From assembly GCA_008973525.1 (NCBI GenBank), contig WACJ01000073.1:1-64000 (forward strand): a stretch of DNA of 64,000 bases, in the 5' to 3' direction. Origin of the DNA: Stenopsyche tienmushanensis. Taxonomy: Eukaryota > Arthropoda > Insecta > Trichoptera > Stenopsychidae. The notes beneath the pieces were generated by a model. It was not told where the DNA came from. It saw only the letters and a program-made list of their open reading frames with translations, and ran no database searches. The position numbers and the translations under genes are program-made. Every line of letters begins with the position of its first letter. The stretch's first letter is position 1. Positions 13,087 to 26,190 of the stretch are shown one piece after another.

Positions 13087-14783
13087 TTTGTTTATACATT
13101 TTTTCCCCATTCAGATTTAAAATTATGTGATTTTATTTTGCGCATCGTGTTTAGGACAGTATTTGGAAAGGAATATTGGTTTTTATGATCCTTCATAGTG
13201 TTTCGCCTACCTACTAGAGATACAAAGGAAAGGAGTTGTTGCCCGGATTAAATCCTAAAATACAGGCACTGACTCTTAACACGCGCTTTCGTGAACATCT
13301 CCGATCATACTTACGATATTTTTGCGTTATCATATAATATTCATCATATTTTTGTCCGCTTTGGTGTGAACGCTCGGGGAAGAGTCGTCCGAAAGTCTTG
13401 GCCGCAGGAAAACGTATTCTTCTCGCCAGCTTCTAATTTATTTTGTAATTTATATATGAATCGTGTTTTAATCCAAATTAAGAAATATCAGTGTTTGCGT
13501 AATCAAAGCACAGTGCATGCAATTTGCATAGCTTTTATTTGCAATCGTTGATCGATTGGATTACAGTATTTTGATACGTAAACATGAGTTTTGTTGCACA
13601 AATGTGTGTTAGTAACACGTCTAAATTAGAGCCGATTCACGTCGATCTATCACCGTTATGCATTTCGGTTTAATGCATTTCCATCGTATCTTAGTAACAA
13701 ATTCCGCAAACATCGCAGGCTGTAAGTGCATTATTTAATTATCGCCGCGGCGTTGCCTAGGATGAGGATTTGAACAAACATACGGTTTTAACAGGTCCGC
13801 AAACCGTTAGTCGCTACGAATTTAATTTTAGAGCCAAACTGCGTAATGATACACACATGACGGTTGCATATTTCGCACAAATTACTGTACAGGTCTCACA
13901 CTGTGTAAATTGTTGAGCTAGCGCCGCGGTTCTTGCAGGGATAACACGGCTCTTGAGATACCGGATCAGATCTAGCCGGTCGTTATTGGCTTGTTGTCGA
14001 TCTCATATTTCATAACCAGAGGCATGACTCACATAAGGTTGAAAGCGTTTCCTTTTCGGTCTCGTTATCGACGCATAACGGGGCCGACGTGTCGACGTCG
14101 AGATGCCGACAAGTGTTGGGGGAGGAAGTGCATCGTTGCATTCGCCAAAGTCGACACCGTCGTATCTGGGTCGTCCAGTGTCGGATTACGTCCGAGTATT
14201 CCACAATTGTGAGTAATACCCAGACACCGAAATAGCCAGACCCAAATATTGGATTACGCCGCGGTGACGAGCTTCTGCGAAAGCTCGCCGCGCTGTGTCA
14301 CATATGTGTGACGGCAAAAGCTCCCGTACACGTGCGCACGAGCACGTGTGATCCATATGACGTGACACAAAAAATAACATGTATTTATATTAATCATTTC
14401 CGAGAGTTCGTTTGTCATGCCGGTACAATTTCTTCTGCGAACTATAGAATTATGATCACGACATTGAGTACAACGTTTAATTAATCCGGTGCTATATAAG
14501 GCATACGTGAATTTCGAACTGGTTCATAAGTGTGTATTTTTTGTTCGACGATTACAATTACTGTTATTGTATTTTTTTTGCATTTGCATAGTCGGTATTT
14601 GTATTACGCATTTTTTAATATTGAAACTTTTTAGAGAAAAAAATCATGTTTTGTAATGATTATAGATAATTTAGATATTTGTTTCGGTTGTTAGTTTTTT
14701 CATCAATTTTGCGATAAAAAATAAAAAGATTGTAATGGTGTTTGCAATCAATTTTCACCAAAAGTGCGGCGTGGCGATACATA
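13087..14783. other. unique, CpG-containing intronic sequence
   Basis: No repeat family recognised except a short stretch (14745-14780, CAAAAGTGCGGCGTGGCG) shared with 23380-23405. The mariner remnant at 14784 was inserted just after this shared motif. Confidence 0.4.
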
Positions 14784-15160
14784 CAAGGTTCCAAAAGTAA
14801 TGCATCCAAACCCATAAAAAAATGGATTGAACGTATTTGTAAAACTAGTCAAAAAACTTTGAAATAGCATCATCCTGCGTTGATAAACTTTTAATGTTTG
14901 TATTGCCATGCCTAGAAGGCATCCTGGAAGGCTTTTTCCGAGATATCCTTTAGAGCTGTTGTAACACGAATTTGGATGGTTTCAATCGTGTCCCAATGTT
15001 TCCCTTTCTGGACATATTTTAGGCGAGGAAACAAAAAAGTCTGGGAGTCAGGTCATGGTTGTAAGTAGGCTAAGAATCCAATAGGGTGCGGATCCTGACC
15101 AGGAAATCGTTGACAACGAAGGCGGCTTGTGGTTTCTGTTGTTTTTGTTATGTTTCTGCT
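14784..15160 (-). pseudogene. mariner-type element remnant with transposase C-terminal fragment
   Basis: After TA (14782-14783) comes CAAGGTTCCAAAAGTAATG, a mariner-type terminal repeat. On the minus strand 15037 to 14912 reads FLFPRLKYVQKGKHWDTIE and ends near DISEKAFQDAF, then a stop in place of the usual continuation into a W residue. This is the segment after the last catalytic residue of mariner/IS630 transposases. The upstream catalytic region is not readable and the 5' end is lost. The apparent 142-residue plus-strand frame at 15129-15557 is a by-product. Confidence 0.75.
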
Positions 15161-15632
15161 ATCCATTGAAGGCTCTATCGTTGATCAAAGTTCAAATAAT
15201 CATGCACATACCTCATATTTTCGTCTATTCAGGACGTTGATGGAAGTCCACTGTAGGATTCATCGGCGACTTCCCTTAAATAATTTATGCCATCGGAAAA
15301 TTTGTGATAGGGACAATCATTCCCGAAGATCTGCTGAATTGAAACGTTTCGGTGGCAGACTTTCCATGTTTTACGTAAAATATATTATGTATGTTTTTCG
15401 TACTATCTGCATATATTTTACTTTGTATGTAATAGTTTCATACATTGTTATTTCTAAAGAAAAAAAAATGGATTGGTTTACATTTCATGAAGATTTCTAT
15501 ATTTTGCGTGTTACCAAATTTACCTGTTATGGTTTATCATTTTTTTTTTGTGTTTAACAACTTTATTTGCATTTAATGGCAATTGCATTTTTATGACGTT
15601 TGATCATTTCGAATCACCATAAAAAATACATT

Positions 15633-15716
15633 TTAACCCTTTCCGGTCCTATGTCGAATCACATTCGACATCGATCTTTACCGCGTGGGTCTCATGTCGA
15701 ATGTCATTCGACATAT
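15633..15716 (+). repeat. piggyBac-like TTAA end with two 21-bp palindromes
   Basis: TTAACCCTTTCCGGTCCT leads into palindrome 1 (15651-15671) and palindrome 2 (15694-15714). Both have arms ATGTCGAAT and ATTCGACAT around a 3-nt centre. The TTAACCC start and a subterminal inverted repeat are typical of piggyBac ends; the partner end was not found. Confidence 0.5.
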
Positions 15717-16894
15717 TTTTTCATCGTCAGTATTATTGAATTAAAATGCAACGCAACATTTTAAATCACAGCTAATTTACGATAATCTGTCATAATATTT
15801 TAACAATTGAATCATATGCAAGATCTACATTTTGGCTCACAAATATTATTTTTTGACAATGATTTTTAGGCTAAAATATTGCATACAACTATAACAATCA
15901 CGCTTTCGTTTTGATTGACTAAAATTGTCCATTCTCCATTAATGAACATGGAAAAATTAGGGATACTTAATATTTTTCATTCGATGAAAAAATGAAATAT
16001 CTGCCCAGTAAATTTAACTCCATTTTCAATTTGATCCATTCAGTTTTGCGTATGTTGTTGATCCAAACGCGTTGTTAAGTTTGTATTTTATGAACAGATT
16101 TCATAGTCGTCTAGTTAAATTAAGTGGTTATGTTTGATATTTATGGATCCTTAAGCGATATAAATCCGAGCATACAGATGCATGCATAAATGTGTTTAAT
16201 GTTCAATAAAAGCTTATATTTATAGTCCTGCAATGAAGCATACTTCCTGTAGTTTTGATCTCATCCCATCTTATATTCACCTGTTTGCTCCTATAAAAAC
16301 AGCCCTTCGAAGACGAATTAAAAGCGTTGCATTGCATCTATTGCACACAACTAATGCATCATAAATTCTATTTTTGACTCATCTTCATAAATATACAATA
16401 GATATGGATTATAGTATAAAATTATCTCATATAAAATTAGTTTAAAATTATGTTTACTGGGGGAATGTATTAATTTTAAGACGTTTAAGACCGAATTTTC
16501 ACTGATTTGCTGTATCAAAACGAGAAAACTCCATTCCTGAAGAATTTCGTCATTGGGATTGAATCGTGGTTTATCTTTAAAAACGTGAATAGAAAGAAGT
16601 GTCCACTATAAGATGGCAATGTGGTGTGTTTGGTGGGATAAAAGCGAAATTATCCATTGAGAAATCATCTCAAATGGTATCTGTTGTTAATGGAATGACT
16701 CATGCACATCTTTATTAACTGAAAGAGGATTATGTTTACGAAAATAAATTTATTTTTGGAGAAAAATACCGCAGATTATTTAGTATTTTTTCTGCCTGAT
16801 AATAGAATGATTGCTGTTTTTCTATAAACAATAAATATCCTGGCCATGACTCTACACCGGTTCACAAATAATTTCAAGGGACTATCCATGGTCA

Positions 16895-17346
16895 GTGGTA
16901 CTGAGAGTATTTCAGCGCAAAAAAGTTATGAGCAGTGCCCTCACGGATGGCTCCAACCTTCGTCTCTCTGTCCTTAATTTCCTAGCAGCTTTCGATGGCG
17001 ATTTTCACACGATGCAATCACGGTCGCGTAATACGCTCACGTCTGCTTCTTTGGGGGTCTGCGTGTCCTCATTTTTTACCCCAGGAGGTTTGTTGACATT
17101 TGCGCCGAAGACCTCATGGAACTGGTCAGTGGTCCAGTGCCCGGAGGCTGGCCTGTTCAAAACTGATTCTGTGCAGCAACGCGCCTTAGGGCTCCAGCCG
17201 TTCCCTTTTTTTACTCGCCGTGACCTCTTTGTCCACATTTCGATATTTTTGTCCAGCACGCGATAATTATTTTCCAACGACATGCCGATTAAAATGCCAT
17301 TTATCAATATCATACAACCCTGTCTCGCTATAATCGCCGATTGCAT
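16895..17346. other. GC-richer block open on both strands
   Basis: Frames of 123 (+) and 113 (-) codons overlap here. The minus frame, with KRSRRVKKGNGW and WTTDQFHEVFGANV, continues past one stop into a basic stretch near 16900. This looks more protein-like than its surroundings, but I recognise no family; it may be an eroded TE gene. The rest of 15717-18746 is AT-rich with nothing recognised. Confidence 0.25.
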
Positions 17347-18746
17347 TCACCGCTAAATAGACAACCTATTCACGCTATTCATCTTGATTTTTTGCATGCG
17401 TGCTCAACCAGGCGCTTAGATCTATGCGTCTGATTTACGATCGATTTTATGCACATTTGTGATGATTTAGCGTTGAGACTCCCAGTGCTTTTTATTGAAT
17501 ATACATGGAAAAAGTCATTTAACAGTGAGTCGTTATATGAAATGAATGACCGTGAGAAAAACGCCTCTGAATCATTTTCTTACTTTCTATGTGTTATTCT
17601 GCGTTTTCCTTTTGCAATTGTTCGCATTTTATGCATTACTTTCGAGTCATTCATTCCATGATTTGCATGAATGATGCGATATTTGCATTTGCGACGGGCT
17701 AAATTACATCCATAAAGATGAATAGAAATTTTTCACGCCGAAGCTCAACAGATGACAGACATCTGACGGGATGTAATATATTTTAGCAATCTATGAAAGT
17801 TTATCAACGTCGGATATAATGCAACATGGCAGTAAGATACGGTGCGTAGGATGCCATAAATAAGTTTTCCGAACCATTTTCTTCCGCAACGGCAATAAAC
17901 GATATCATTTCTAGTTCCCACGTGCAACAAATCCATCGTCCATTTGATACCGAACATCAGACAACTTCGAATGAATCCGCACAAGAAGCGATATGTAGGC
18001 AGATTTGGACTTTTATTTATAAACCGGTGGATTACAACCTAACTAAGATCCCACACATGGTTATAAATGAATAAAAAACTCGCAATTCGATAAGGTCGTA
18101 GTATTACCCAAACAATTGCGTAAATGATCCGATTGACTTATCGAAGATATCGATTGAAATTCCATTATTTTTGGCACATCAAGAGGCCGCCAAAATAAAC
18201 CCAATAAGCTTTAAGTAGCTCCAAATATAATACTTGACTCGTTAAGGATAGCATCGAAAGCTTTCTCGGAATCATCGAGCTTGAACGATTAAATCCGAAT
18301 AGTCTCTGATTTGAGACGCAAATTTTCTTAATTCTTATGATTGATTTAATCTCCGAAGCAAAAAATCTGGATAAACATTTGAAATTCATGTCGATAGATT
18401 AACAATCTTCGATCCTTGGACGTTTGAATCTCCTTTAAAAATCAAACAAGTATAGTTGTAAAGATCATTAATACTTTAATCGATTGGGGTGAAAGCTTAT
18501 TAAAATTTTGATATCTTCTTGATTTTATCATGATAGTTGTTTGTCTTTCACTTCTAATTTTTCAATAGTTTTCATATAAAATTTGCAACGAAAATAAAAA
18601 GTTTAGTTCATCAGATTAAAATCATTTTTTTAAAGTTGTCAAAATGATGTAGAATCATTCATGTCAACCAGAAACCAATAGCAACATTCACAATTGAGTG
18701 AAATATCACATAGAACATAATATATTTATTAACTCCTATTAAATTG

Positions 18747-18958
18747 AGTGGACGGAAAGACTTTCTTCTCTAGATAATACTTTATTTAACACGAGAAAGA
18801 GATCTGGCTGCGGGAAGGACGTCCTCTCGCCGCCAAGGCTAACTGACGACTCTTCCCGAATTCTCCACGCAACCGGCAACGGTGCATGCGGAAGAAGCAA
18901 TCAGTCGGTATTGCTAGAGAGGAGCGAAAGATGTCGCTGTTAATCTGGCGATTTAAAT
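18747..18958 (+). repeat. family-A repeat, copy A1
   Basis: It carries the family-A landmarks: ACTTTCTTCTCTAGATAA, GATCTGGCTGCGGGAAGGAC, AACCGGCAACGGTGCATGC, and the end GATGTCGCTGTTAATCTGG. It lacks the GC-rich left part seen in A3 and A4. Confidence 0.65.
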
Positions 18959-18959
18959 A

Positions 18960-21900
18960 TATTATCGTCCTCGTTACAGTAACATTTGAATTGCATTTGA
19001 ATGAATTGTCTTTTTTCATATTTTCCATTTTATAATAAATATCTGAAAATATATTATCATCTTGAAGCATCCAAGGGTTGATATATTGGGTTGATCCAGG
19101 ATTATACAGGTTCAAGCTAAAATCTTGATTGTGAAAAAAATATTCACTGATCCAACACATTTGGAAGATTTGTAATATTAATATTTTAATTAGATCATCT
19201 TAATCCTGATAATAATTGAGATCAAAATGTTTAATAGCATTGGATCTTAAGCCGCCTATGAGTGACTGATTTGCGACAATAATTAAAATATTAATAGTTT
19301 TGTCACTCACCTTTTCTACCCAAGTCCTTTTTTCTTTAATTATTTATTTATACTTATATTAATACACAGTGTATAATCATTAAGCTTATATCAGCAGCCA
19401 TCTTTCATTTTATGAAAAAATATACACCTTTGCATGGAACTGTGCGCTTCACAGTTCTAGCGGCATGATATTTGACTGTTATGCGCATGCGCACAAAGGA
19501 AGCTGCACACAAAGCTGCAAGAGAAGAGAGCACTGTCGTTCTCGCAGTGCTGGTGGGATTTTTTTAATTCTGCGTTTGTTGTTTAGATTATTATCATGCT
19601 TCCAGCTAGCAGCATATTTTATTCTGTGTACTATTGATCAATACAGAATGAAATACAACACGACAATCTGTATTTTATCCATTAAAAGCTTATAAATTTG
19701 TCTCTTTGTGGATGTATTTTTTGGATGCATTGATTCTATTTTAATATAACGCTGATGGATCGTTTTAGGCTCTGAAAAAAATACACATCTGCTGAAGGCA
19801 TTTGGCATGGGTTTGGCCATTAACCGCTCGTTGATATCACCGCCCATAATTCGTTGTACGGAAGACATTTCCTCAAATATAGAGCTTTGAAAAAATACAA
19901 TTTATCGAAATTTAATTCACTTAAAAAGCTATTAGGTGTCCATTAACGTGATATATTCTCCGAATGAATCACACAATGCACTGCGAATAAATTCGTCCGT
20001 CGTTTGTGACAATAAAAACGACGAACGGCGTCAAAATGGAACCGAATAAATCAATTTGCCGGGAACTGCTTCGGAACGTCATTTTTCAAAAGATTAAGAG
20101 CCAAATGGCTGTTAATGCCCGCGACATAAACATATCATTTGTCGTGGGTTTTTTTTTGAGGAATTAATTTGAATACGATTGTGTGATCTAATCCAGGTCC
20201 GGAGCGAATCGTTCGCGATTATATGACGCGGCCTCGATCGTCGCCCGGAACGATGATCGTCGGTCAATTTGCATAATTTATCGTCGTCGATCGTTCATTT
20301 AGTTTGATTTATAAGCTTTTTATTCAGAATTCGAAGCGCTCTTTTGGATTTCGGTCGCTTTTCGTGATGCTTTATAAGGCGTGACGAAGTCTCCGTTCGA
20401 ACCGCTCGAAAATTAAGATATTTGATCGCCATTTCGGGTTTTAATGACGAGCTTAACATATTCGCGCCGGGTTTACAATTTGCAAAAATTTGCGGTCTTA
20501 GAATCTTCCAAGCAAGATTTTGCTACATACAGCATAAAATTGAAATAATTATTGTGTTAAACCCTATTTTAACCGCGTCTATTGATAATACCCGAAAGAA
20601 GCACAACCTGACGTGAATGTGTTAATACATTAATTTTCGTTTTTGATCTAGCATCCAATTTGCATTTTATTAACGTGATCTAGATGGATGTTTATGGCTG
20701 TGGATGCCGTTATGAACCCCGTGAGAATTTGACCCCTCGATATGTCACCGTGAAATTAGCTTTTATCCTATTTTTTGTGCATGTGCAAAAAATGAGACTA
20801 AGCCATTCATGCGCGTATGTTCTGCTCCATGATGTATTCTGAATGGGAATTTCAGAGACTGTTATAAATTTCCTTATAGGAACTTTTCACAGATTTAAGT
20901 TCAAATGTATCACATTTAACCGCCGCGGTCGTTTTACACGTAAACGTGAGATTTATCATATGTCCATCACTTTCGGATCCATAAACAGTTTAAACGGGTT
21001 CTAAAACGCTTCACACTCGACCATGTTAATAAAAGAACCCTTGTTAGATCGTTTAACAAGAACGAAGGCCTCTGCGAAGATCGAGCGCTCGAATGCAACA
21101 ATATGTTAATAGGGCTTCTAATTACCTGTCGATCGGTGCACTTGAGTGAAATTGCAATTATTTCCCGTGTTTAGCGTCGTGTGAAATTAATTTCTCCCAC
21201 AATGAGTCCGACGATGATGGCCACTGCGATGATGATGATGATGATGATGAGGTGCCCGCGTTTTCTCTCCGCCGAGCGAAATAATAAATCGCTCGTGCAA
21301 AATATATGTTGGCAAGTTAATAGCCCGATAATAATATTTGTTTAATAAGCTCATTTTTTAACGATCGTATGGTCGTCCGTTAGTTCGACATCCCGCTCAC
21401 AGGGTGTTTGCAAAATTAGCCGACAAACATGGTCGGATTCTGATTGATGGCCCTTTTTTATGGTGTTAAGTTCGTGACCGAGGAACTTGCATAATTTACG
21501 ATACAATTAGGTTTACGCCGATCTTCGACGTTGTATTAATGGATATAGAAGAGTGATTTGATAGCATGACATATCGATGTAAAATCACAAAAACGATTTA
21601 TCCCCTGCATTAAATGTCTTGGCTTTGGCAAATTATTTTGATATAAACTGAGATTTTTTATTTCTTTTCAATAAACATTTATAAAAAACTCATCATGGAC
21701 AGGAAAAAATGAGCTTATATCTACTGTATGAATGTATGACAGAGTATTTTGGATTAATCAATAAATAGCTTACATTACTGACATTATTGACATTACTCTA
21801 AAATTTATTACAATAAACATTTTTTAAAATACTGCAATCTATGGTTGTATTGTGGTCGATTTATTATATAAATATAAGCGAAAGACAGAGAAATTGATTA

Positions 21901-22078
21901 AGTTTGCTATGAAAATTCATATCCCCACGATAAAATAACATATGTATCAAATCATTAAAATTGATAACAACATTCGAAATCGGTAACACTTGTCTTGGCG
22001 AAATTATATATATATAGTATTTCAAGATAATTTTAGCATACCATATGTTTCATTTGATTAATACTACATCATGAAATC
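18960..22078. other. largely unique sequence, candidate regulatory DNA
   Basis: No TE family is recognised except a GCGCATGCGC palindrome near 19482. From 19900 to 21450 the sequence is rich in CpG (clusters of CGTCG and CGATCG) and TAATTT/TTAAT motifs, with no long frame. Such blocks in long developmental-gene introns are often enhancers; this is inference only. Confidence 0.3.
21228..21250 (+). repeat. (GAT)n microsatellite
   Basis: Seven GAT units plus GA in otherwise unique, CpG-containing sequence. Confidence 0.9.
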
Positions 22079-22082
22079 TTAA

Positions 22083-22475
22083 CACTATTGTCCGGGCGAT
22101 CCGCACTAAACTTCGCTTAAGTCCGAGTGATTTCGCAAGAAATTCATGAAACTCTACTTCTTTCATAAAGTTTATATAATTCTTAAGCCGGCCAATAGAT
22201 TGAAAATAAATTTCAGTGGTGACTTCGAAATAGTTTACTCCATCTATATATTTAAAAATAGCAGTGGCCTTCAATCTGTGGTGCGTGTACCAGCGTGATA
22301 AAATGCAAAAAGGAATATTTTTTGTAGGACAGCTATCGGTCAGTTCATTGTTTTATATGAAATTTGTATTTAAATTGTATATTTGAACTTATTCTATGAC
22401 GTTTTTATAAATATTTTTTCAAATACAATTACGTCTTTGTCATCACGCGTCAACGCGGGCACGGACTGTAAAGAG
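22083..22475. mobile_element. piggyBac-like TTAA MITE, family C (C1)
   Basis: It starts at TTAA (22079-22082) with CACTATTGTCCGGGCG and ends with the inverse of ACTCTTTACAGTCCGTGC before TCAA (a mutated TTAA). It is about 393 bp with no transposase. Confidence 0.6.
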
Positions 22476-23171
22476 TCAATATAACAATTGTGGTATATAA
22501 TTCATACATACGCCTCGATGTTGATGAAATTTGATCTCCTTGTTTTATGTGGGTGTTATGACATTGGTTGTATGGTGATTTTGCATAAAATGACTCCTTA
22601 AAGGATAGGTTGTCTAATAAAATATTTTCTCGTGAAGAAAGTCATCTTGTGGGGGTGAAAAATGATCATGTCTGCATTGAAGTTGATATTTTCAAAGCAA
22701 TTAGCCTTTGAAAATTGCTATATTAAGGTGGTGAATAATTTCGCAGCTTTTCGATACGAGTCGATCAATTTTAATGATGAAAAAGTAATGCTGTATGATT
22801 GAAGACATTGGAAAATCATTTACTATCTGAAACCAGAAAAAAACTATAGCGATCTCCATAGAAATCTTGTTTGTTTGGTTGTTTTCTATTGCCTTCCATA
22901 TCTGGCTAAATTGGGATAGAATTATTTGATTGGGAGTTTTGGAAGTAGGCTGGAGAGGATCTATGATTGAATAACTAGCCAAGGCAGCCTTGAATTGTGT
23001 TTTATCATTGTTTCTTAATATAAAACCAAATGATTTTGATGGTGATAATGTTTAAATGTGTGAATATTATGCAAAAGTATGAAAAGGGTCAAATAGACCT
23101 GCAGTATTCTAGCTCTGTACGACTTTATCAATCGCCTCAATATTTATTTTTTTAGATCCAGGAAATAAGGA

Positions 23172-23345
23172 TTGACTCTTTGAGTAGTCAACTAATTTTA
23201 AATTATTATAAACTTATAAAGCCATTTATCATACGTACAAATCTATTTATCTGCTAGGACTTTGCAGCGTGTATGAAGTTTGTATATAAATAAATGAATA
23301 CTGTTGATAGCACACAATATTCGTTCATTTCTTCGTTGACACACT
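23172..23345 (+). mobile_element. family-B MITE copy B2
   Basis: It begins TTGACTCTTTGAGTAGT, a mutated TTAACCCTTTGAG end, and keeps the GCAGCGTGTATGAAG core and the GATAGCACACAATATTCG block. The 3' part is lost. Confidence 0.65.
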
Positions 23346-23410
23346 TTTATTTGGGTTATTATTAGTTTTGCGAGTAATTTTCGCCAAAAGTGCGGCATGA
23401 CGATACATAG

Positions 23411-24772
23411 ACGATACAGTCAGAAATTGTATACTTGATGCGGTGGGACGTTTTGTGTTGTATCTGCGTATGATTTATTTTGTATTGTGAACATCTTCAT
23501 CTAATAAGCCTTTATTCCTATTTGGTTGAAGTTTCAGGAATTAAATGGTGCGTTTTCTCTTATATAGAGGGAGTAACAATGATATATGGGCTCTGATCAT
23601 ACTTTTTTTTACCTCGCCATAAAATTCCGATCGCCGTGTAGATTCTCATATATCAGAATGCAAACATCTAATTAATCACGATAGTTAATATAATAACGAA
23701 TAAATTCGTTTCAACACTCAGCCTCAATAAACGTTGCGTGCCGGTTATCTATAAATTTAACGGCGATATTTCATTCTGGGCAACCATTGATGTATCTCAT
23801 AGCGTCACAGCTCCATCATGCGAGCACTGCTTCTCCATCTTCTTCAGCACGGATTTATGGAGTGGCCTTGGTGAGAACTGCTGGCACGAAATGCCAATGG
23901 CACGTTCGCCTAATAATTATATTCTCCCCGCGATATTGCCATTAATGAAGGGAAATTAAATCATATTTGAGGTGTCTTTATTAAGAAATGGTTCACGATA
24001 AACGTGATCCGAGCACGCATCTTCACAATTTTACAGGATGCCCGGCACGAAAAAGGCCCTGTGGAAGAGCTGAGTAATAATCGGGTGATTCATTTTGGCT
24101 GCAGTGGATCGGCACAACTGACCCAATAAAAACCTCTGGCTATGAATCCGAGAAGGTCAACGAACACAAAATTATCTTCGGAAAAAATAAGCTTCTTGTG
24201 TATCGGCTTAATCATCGGCTTCGCCTGTGAATCGAACTTCTTTGAATCGCACTTCTTCGTATTGCCACAATCATGCCAATTAATACAAAGCTGCAACCTA
24301 ACGGAACCTCTCACCTGTTTTCGAAATGACTCTTCTGGTTGTTTATGGAAGTGTTTATTAACGCAAAGGTCAATGGAGACCACCTTACCTCATTGTCGTA
24401 GCGGCGAATTCGTGTCATTTATTTCATGGTGCTGCAGAAGGCTCCATTGTTCGCTGAAGATGTGTACTTCAGATGAGAAGCGATCGAATAGGGTCAAATT
24501 ATCGACGTACGTCACCCATCGATAAATGGATAGCATATTGTGCAAACATCGCCTATTGGCGGGCTCGTTTTAATGATGACTTCTTTAACCCTTTTAGCGT
24601 AAAATAATAATTTCAAAATAATGGTCAGTACACGTTTGTGGAATTTTATCATTATTGGTAACATATTCACATAGTGAATTACTATTGACTATTGGAGAAG
24701 ATGTATTTGATCGAAAATCTGATTAATCTCTGGTGCTGTAATCCCTCAATGTTCATTTTGCTTTTATAGGAA
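23411..24772. other. unique sequence without recognised gene
   Basis: Overlapping open frames at 24090-24525 (127 codons +, 97 codons -) lack domain motifs and splice support. Confidence 0.35.
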
Positions 24773-24816
24773 CCTTTATAGGTCCCTATCTCGACGTTAT
24801 AGAAGGGTTGACTGTA
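24773..24816 (+). repeat. family-E MITE 3' remnant (E2)
   Basis: TCTCGACGTTATAGAAGG followed by GTTGACTGTA is the right end only. A still weaker left-end trace, ACAGTCAACCTTCC, lies at 63354. Confidence 0.55.
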
Positions 24817-24879
24817 TAAACATATCAATTTATACTCAAATTGTAATATTATATTAAGTCCGTATTATTAGGAAGCATA

Positions 24880-25130
24880 TGTTTATGTTTTTCGATATTT
24901 TCCGGACTGAGAATTCAAGCTCCGAAACTATGAGGCTCAATCTAGAAGTCATGGACATGTACGGCGAAGCGTCAATTACCGGCTTCGTCCGAATCCGCTA
25001 TCTGCATTGGGCAAGTAATGTAATGCTTATGTCGACTCACAGAATCCCTCGTGCCATATTATATTCGGGACCGAGTGGTAGTAGACCCGTCGGAAGACCT
25101 CGGAAAAAAGTGGCTCATACAAACGGAAAT
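24880..25130 (+). pseudogene. non-LTR retrotransposon reverse-transcriptase C-terminal fragment
   Basis: The + strand reads RIRYLHWASNVMLM, then HRIPRAIL and SRPVGRPRKK. This is the familiar LINE 3' ORF end (RLRWLGHV-RM--RIP----G-R--GRPR-RW). The polymerase domain, the 3' UTR and a poly(A) tail are not visible, so the clade cannot be assigned. The mariner at 25195 begins just downstream. Confidence 0.7.
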
Positions 25131-25221
25131 AGCGGCATGCGTTTTCGGTACTCTGGGGTCTCGTATAAGACTGTGCGAGCCACTTATGTATGTACGAGGC
25201 TTATCCCGAAAGTAAGTGTAC

Positions 25222-25869
25222 TGTAGCGTGGGAGTAATTTGCGATTGATTTTATTGATTATAAAAATAAATTAATTAATTTCGTCGTTTAATATCGATTT
25301 TTGGTCGTCAAAGCGGGCCGTTTTTAATTACGTTCGGACCTCAACCGTTCTTAAGGGTAGGCCGAGCTAATTCTTCCTATTCCGTTCTGGACGCTTTGGG
25401 GACCAGTCGTGTTGACTATTGGTGGCTCATTTGCCGCCAATTTCGCGCTACGTTCCCATCATCAAGCCTCTGCATCGTGATCGTCTGCCGTATCACAAAA
25501 TGGTAAATAAACGTCTTAATTGAAGTTATCGTGTTTTAATTGTTTCCCTCTCGTTTTTGAGGTATCCTCCTTTTTGGTGTCGTCGTATGAGCGGTCGAGG
25601 ATAAAGAATCGCCCCCTCGGCGGAGGTATACGCATTTTTCCGTCGCGGATGCTTCGAGTTTGTCTCGGCGCCGCGGGGCTCCTTCACCCCTGAGGGCGGA
25701 GCCCCCCTCGCTTCTCGTCGAGGCCATTCGGGCCGAGATGAGAGGCGCAGGGGTGCGTCCGGCCTCCGGAGCGCCCCGCGATTCGAGACGCCCCTCGTGG
25801 TGGTCTGCTTGAGGCAGCTGCGACGAGGATTGCGGGCCCCCGAAGACGGCAAGGGGCTTAAACGCAACA
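25222..25869. mobile_element. solo LTR inserted in the mariner
   Basis: The 648-bp insert begins TGTAGCG and ends CGCAACA (imperfect 7-bp inverted ends, TG...CA) and is flanked by GTAC at 25218-25221 and 25870-25873. TG/CA ends with a 4-bp duplication indicate an LTR retrotransposon, probably Ty3/gypsy-like, reduced by LTR-LTR recombination. Its right half (25550-25860) is strongly GC-rich against the AT-rich surroundings and includes complementary GGGGCTCC and GGAGCCCC stretches. Open frames across it lack family motifs. Confidence 0.75.
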
Positions 25870-25946
25870 GTACTAAATTTTTATATTCTTAGAAAAAGTG
25901 TATTTGAAAATAAAATACGAGATATTGTTGATACATTTGTTATCTA

Positions 25947-26190
25947 TTATTCAACATAATCGCCATCCCGTTCAATGGATCTGGTAACCGTGGCACAACA
26001 TTACCTGCCCTAACGCGGTGCACCAAGCACACTTCTCTCGTCAGCATACCTTTTTGGGTTTTTTAGAGTCTCACAATGTCGTTGTGCATTGATGATCTCT
26101 CACTGAGACAGAAATTCAATCAAAATGAAGCCCAAGAAATTCGCGGGCACTATTGACCCGCTCGCACTTGACTGGATTTCTTACCGACAT
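25947..26190 (-). pseudogene. mariner transposase relic (N- and C-terminal ends fused)
   Basis: The minus strand starts ATG at 26190 with MSVRNPVKCE, the typical mariner N-terminus, soon meets a stop, and ends at 25947 with RSIERDGDYVE and a stop, the typical mariner C-terminus. Most of the HTH and all of the DDD catalytic core are missing. Confidence 0.8.

Noticed and set aside
15129..15557. 142-codon plus-strand frame, the longest uninterrupted one in the window
   Set aside because: Phe/Ile/Cys-rich composition typical of AT-rich noncoding DNA; it starts next to or inside a mariner remnant read from the opposite strand.
24090..24525. Overlapping 97- and 127-codon frames on opposite strands
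   Set aside because: No domain, no splice support, and opposite-strand openness suggests a composition effect.
25526..25867. Arg/Pro-rich minus-strand frame as a gag-like protein
   Set aside because: It lies wholly inside the solo LTR and reflects its GC-rich composition.
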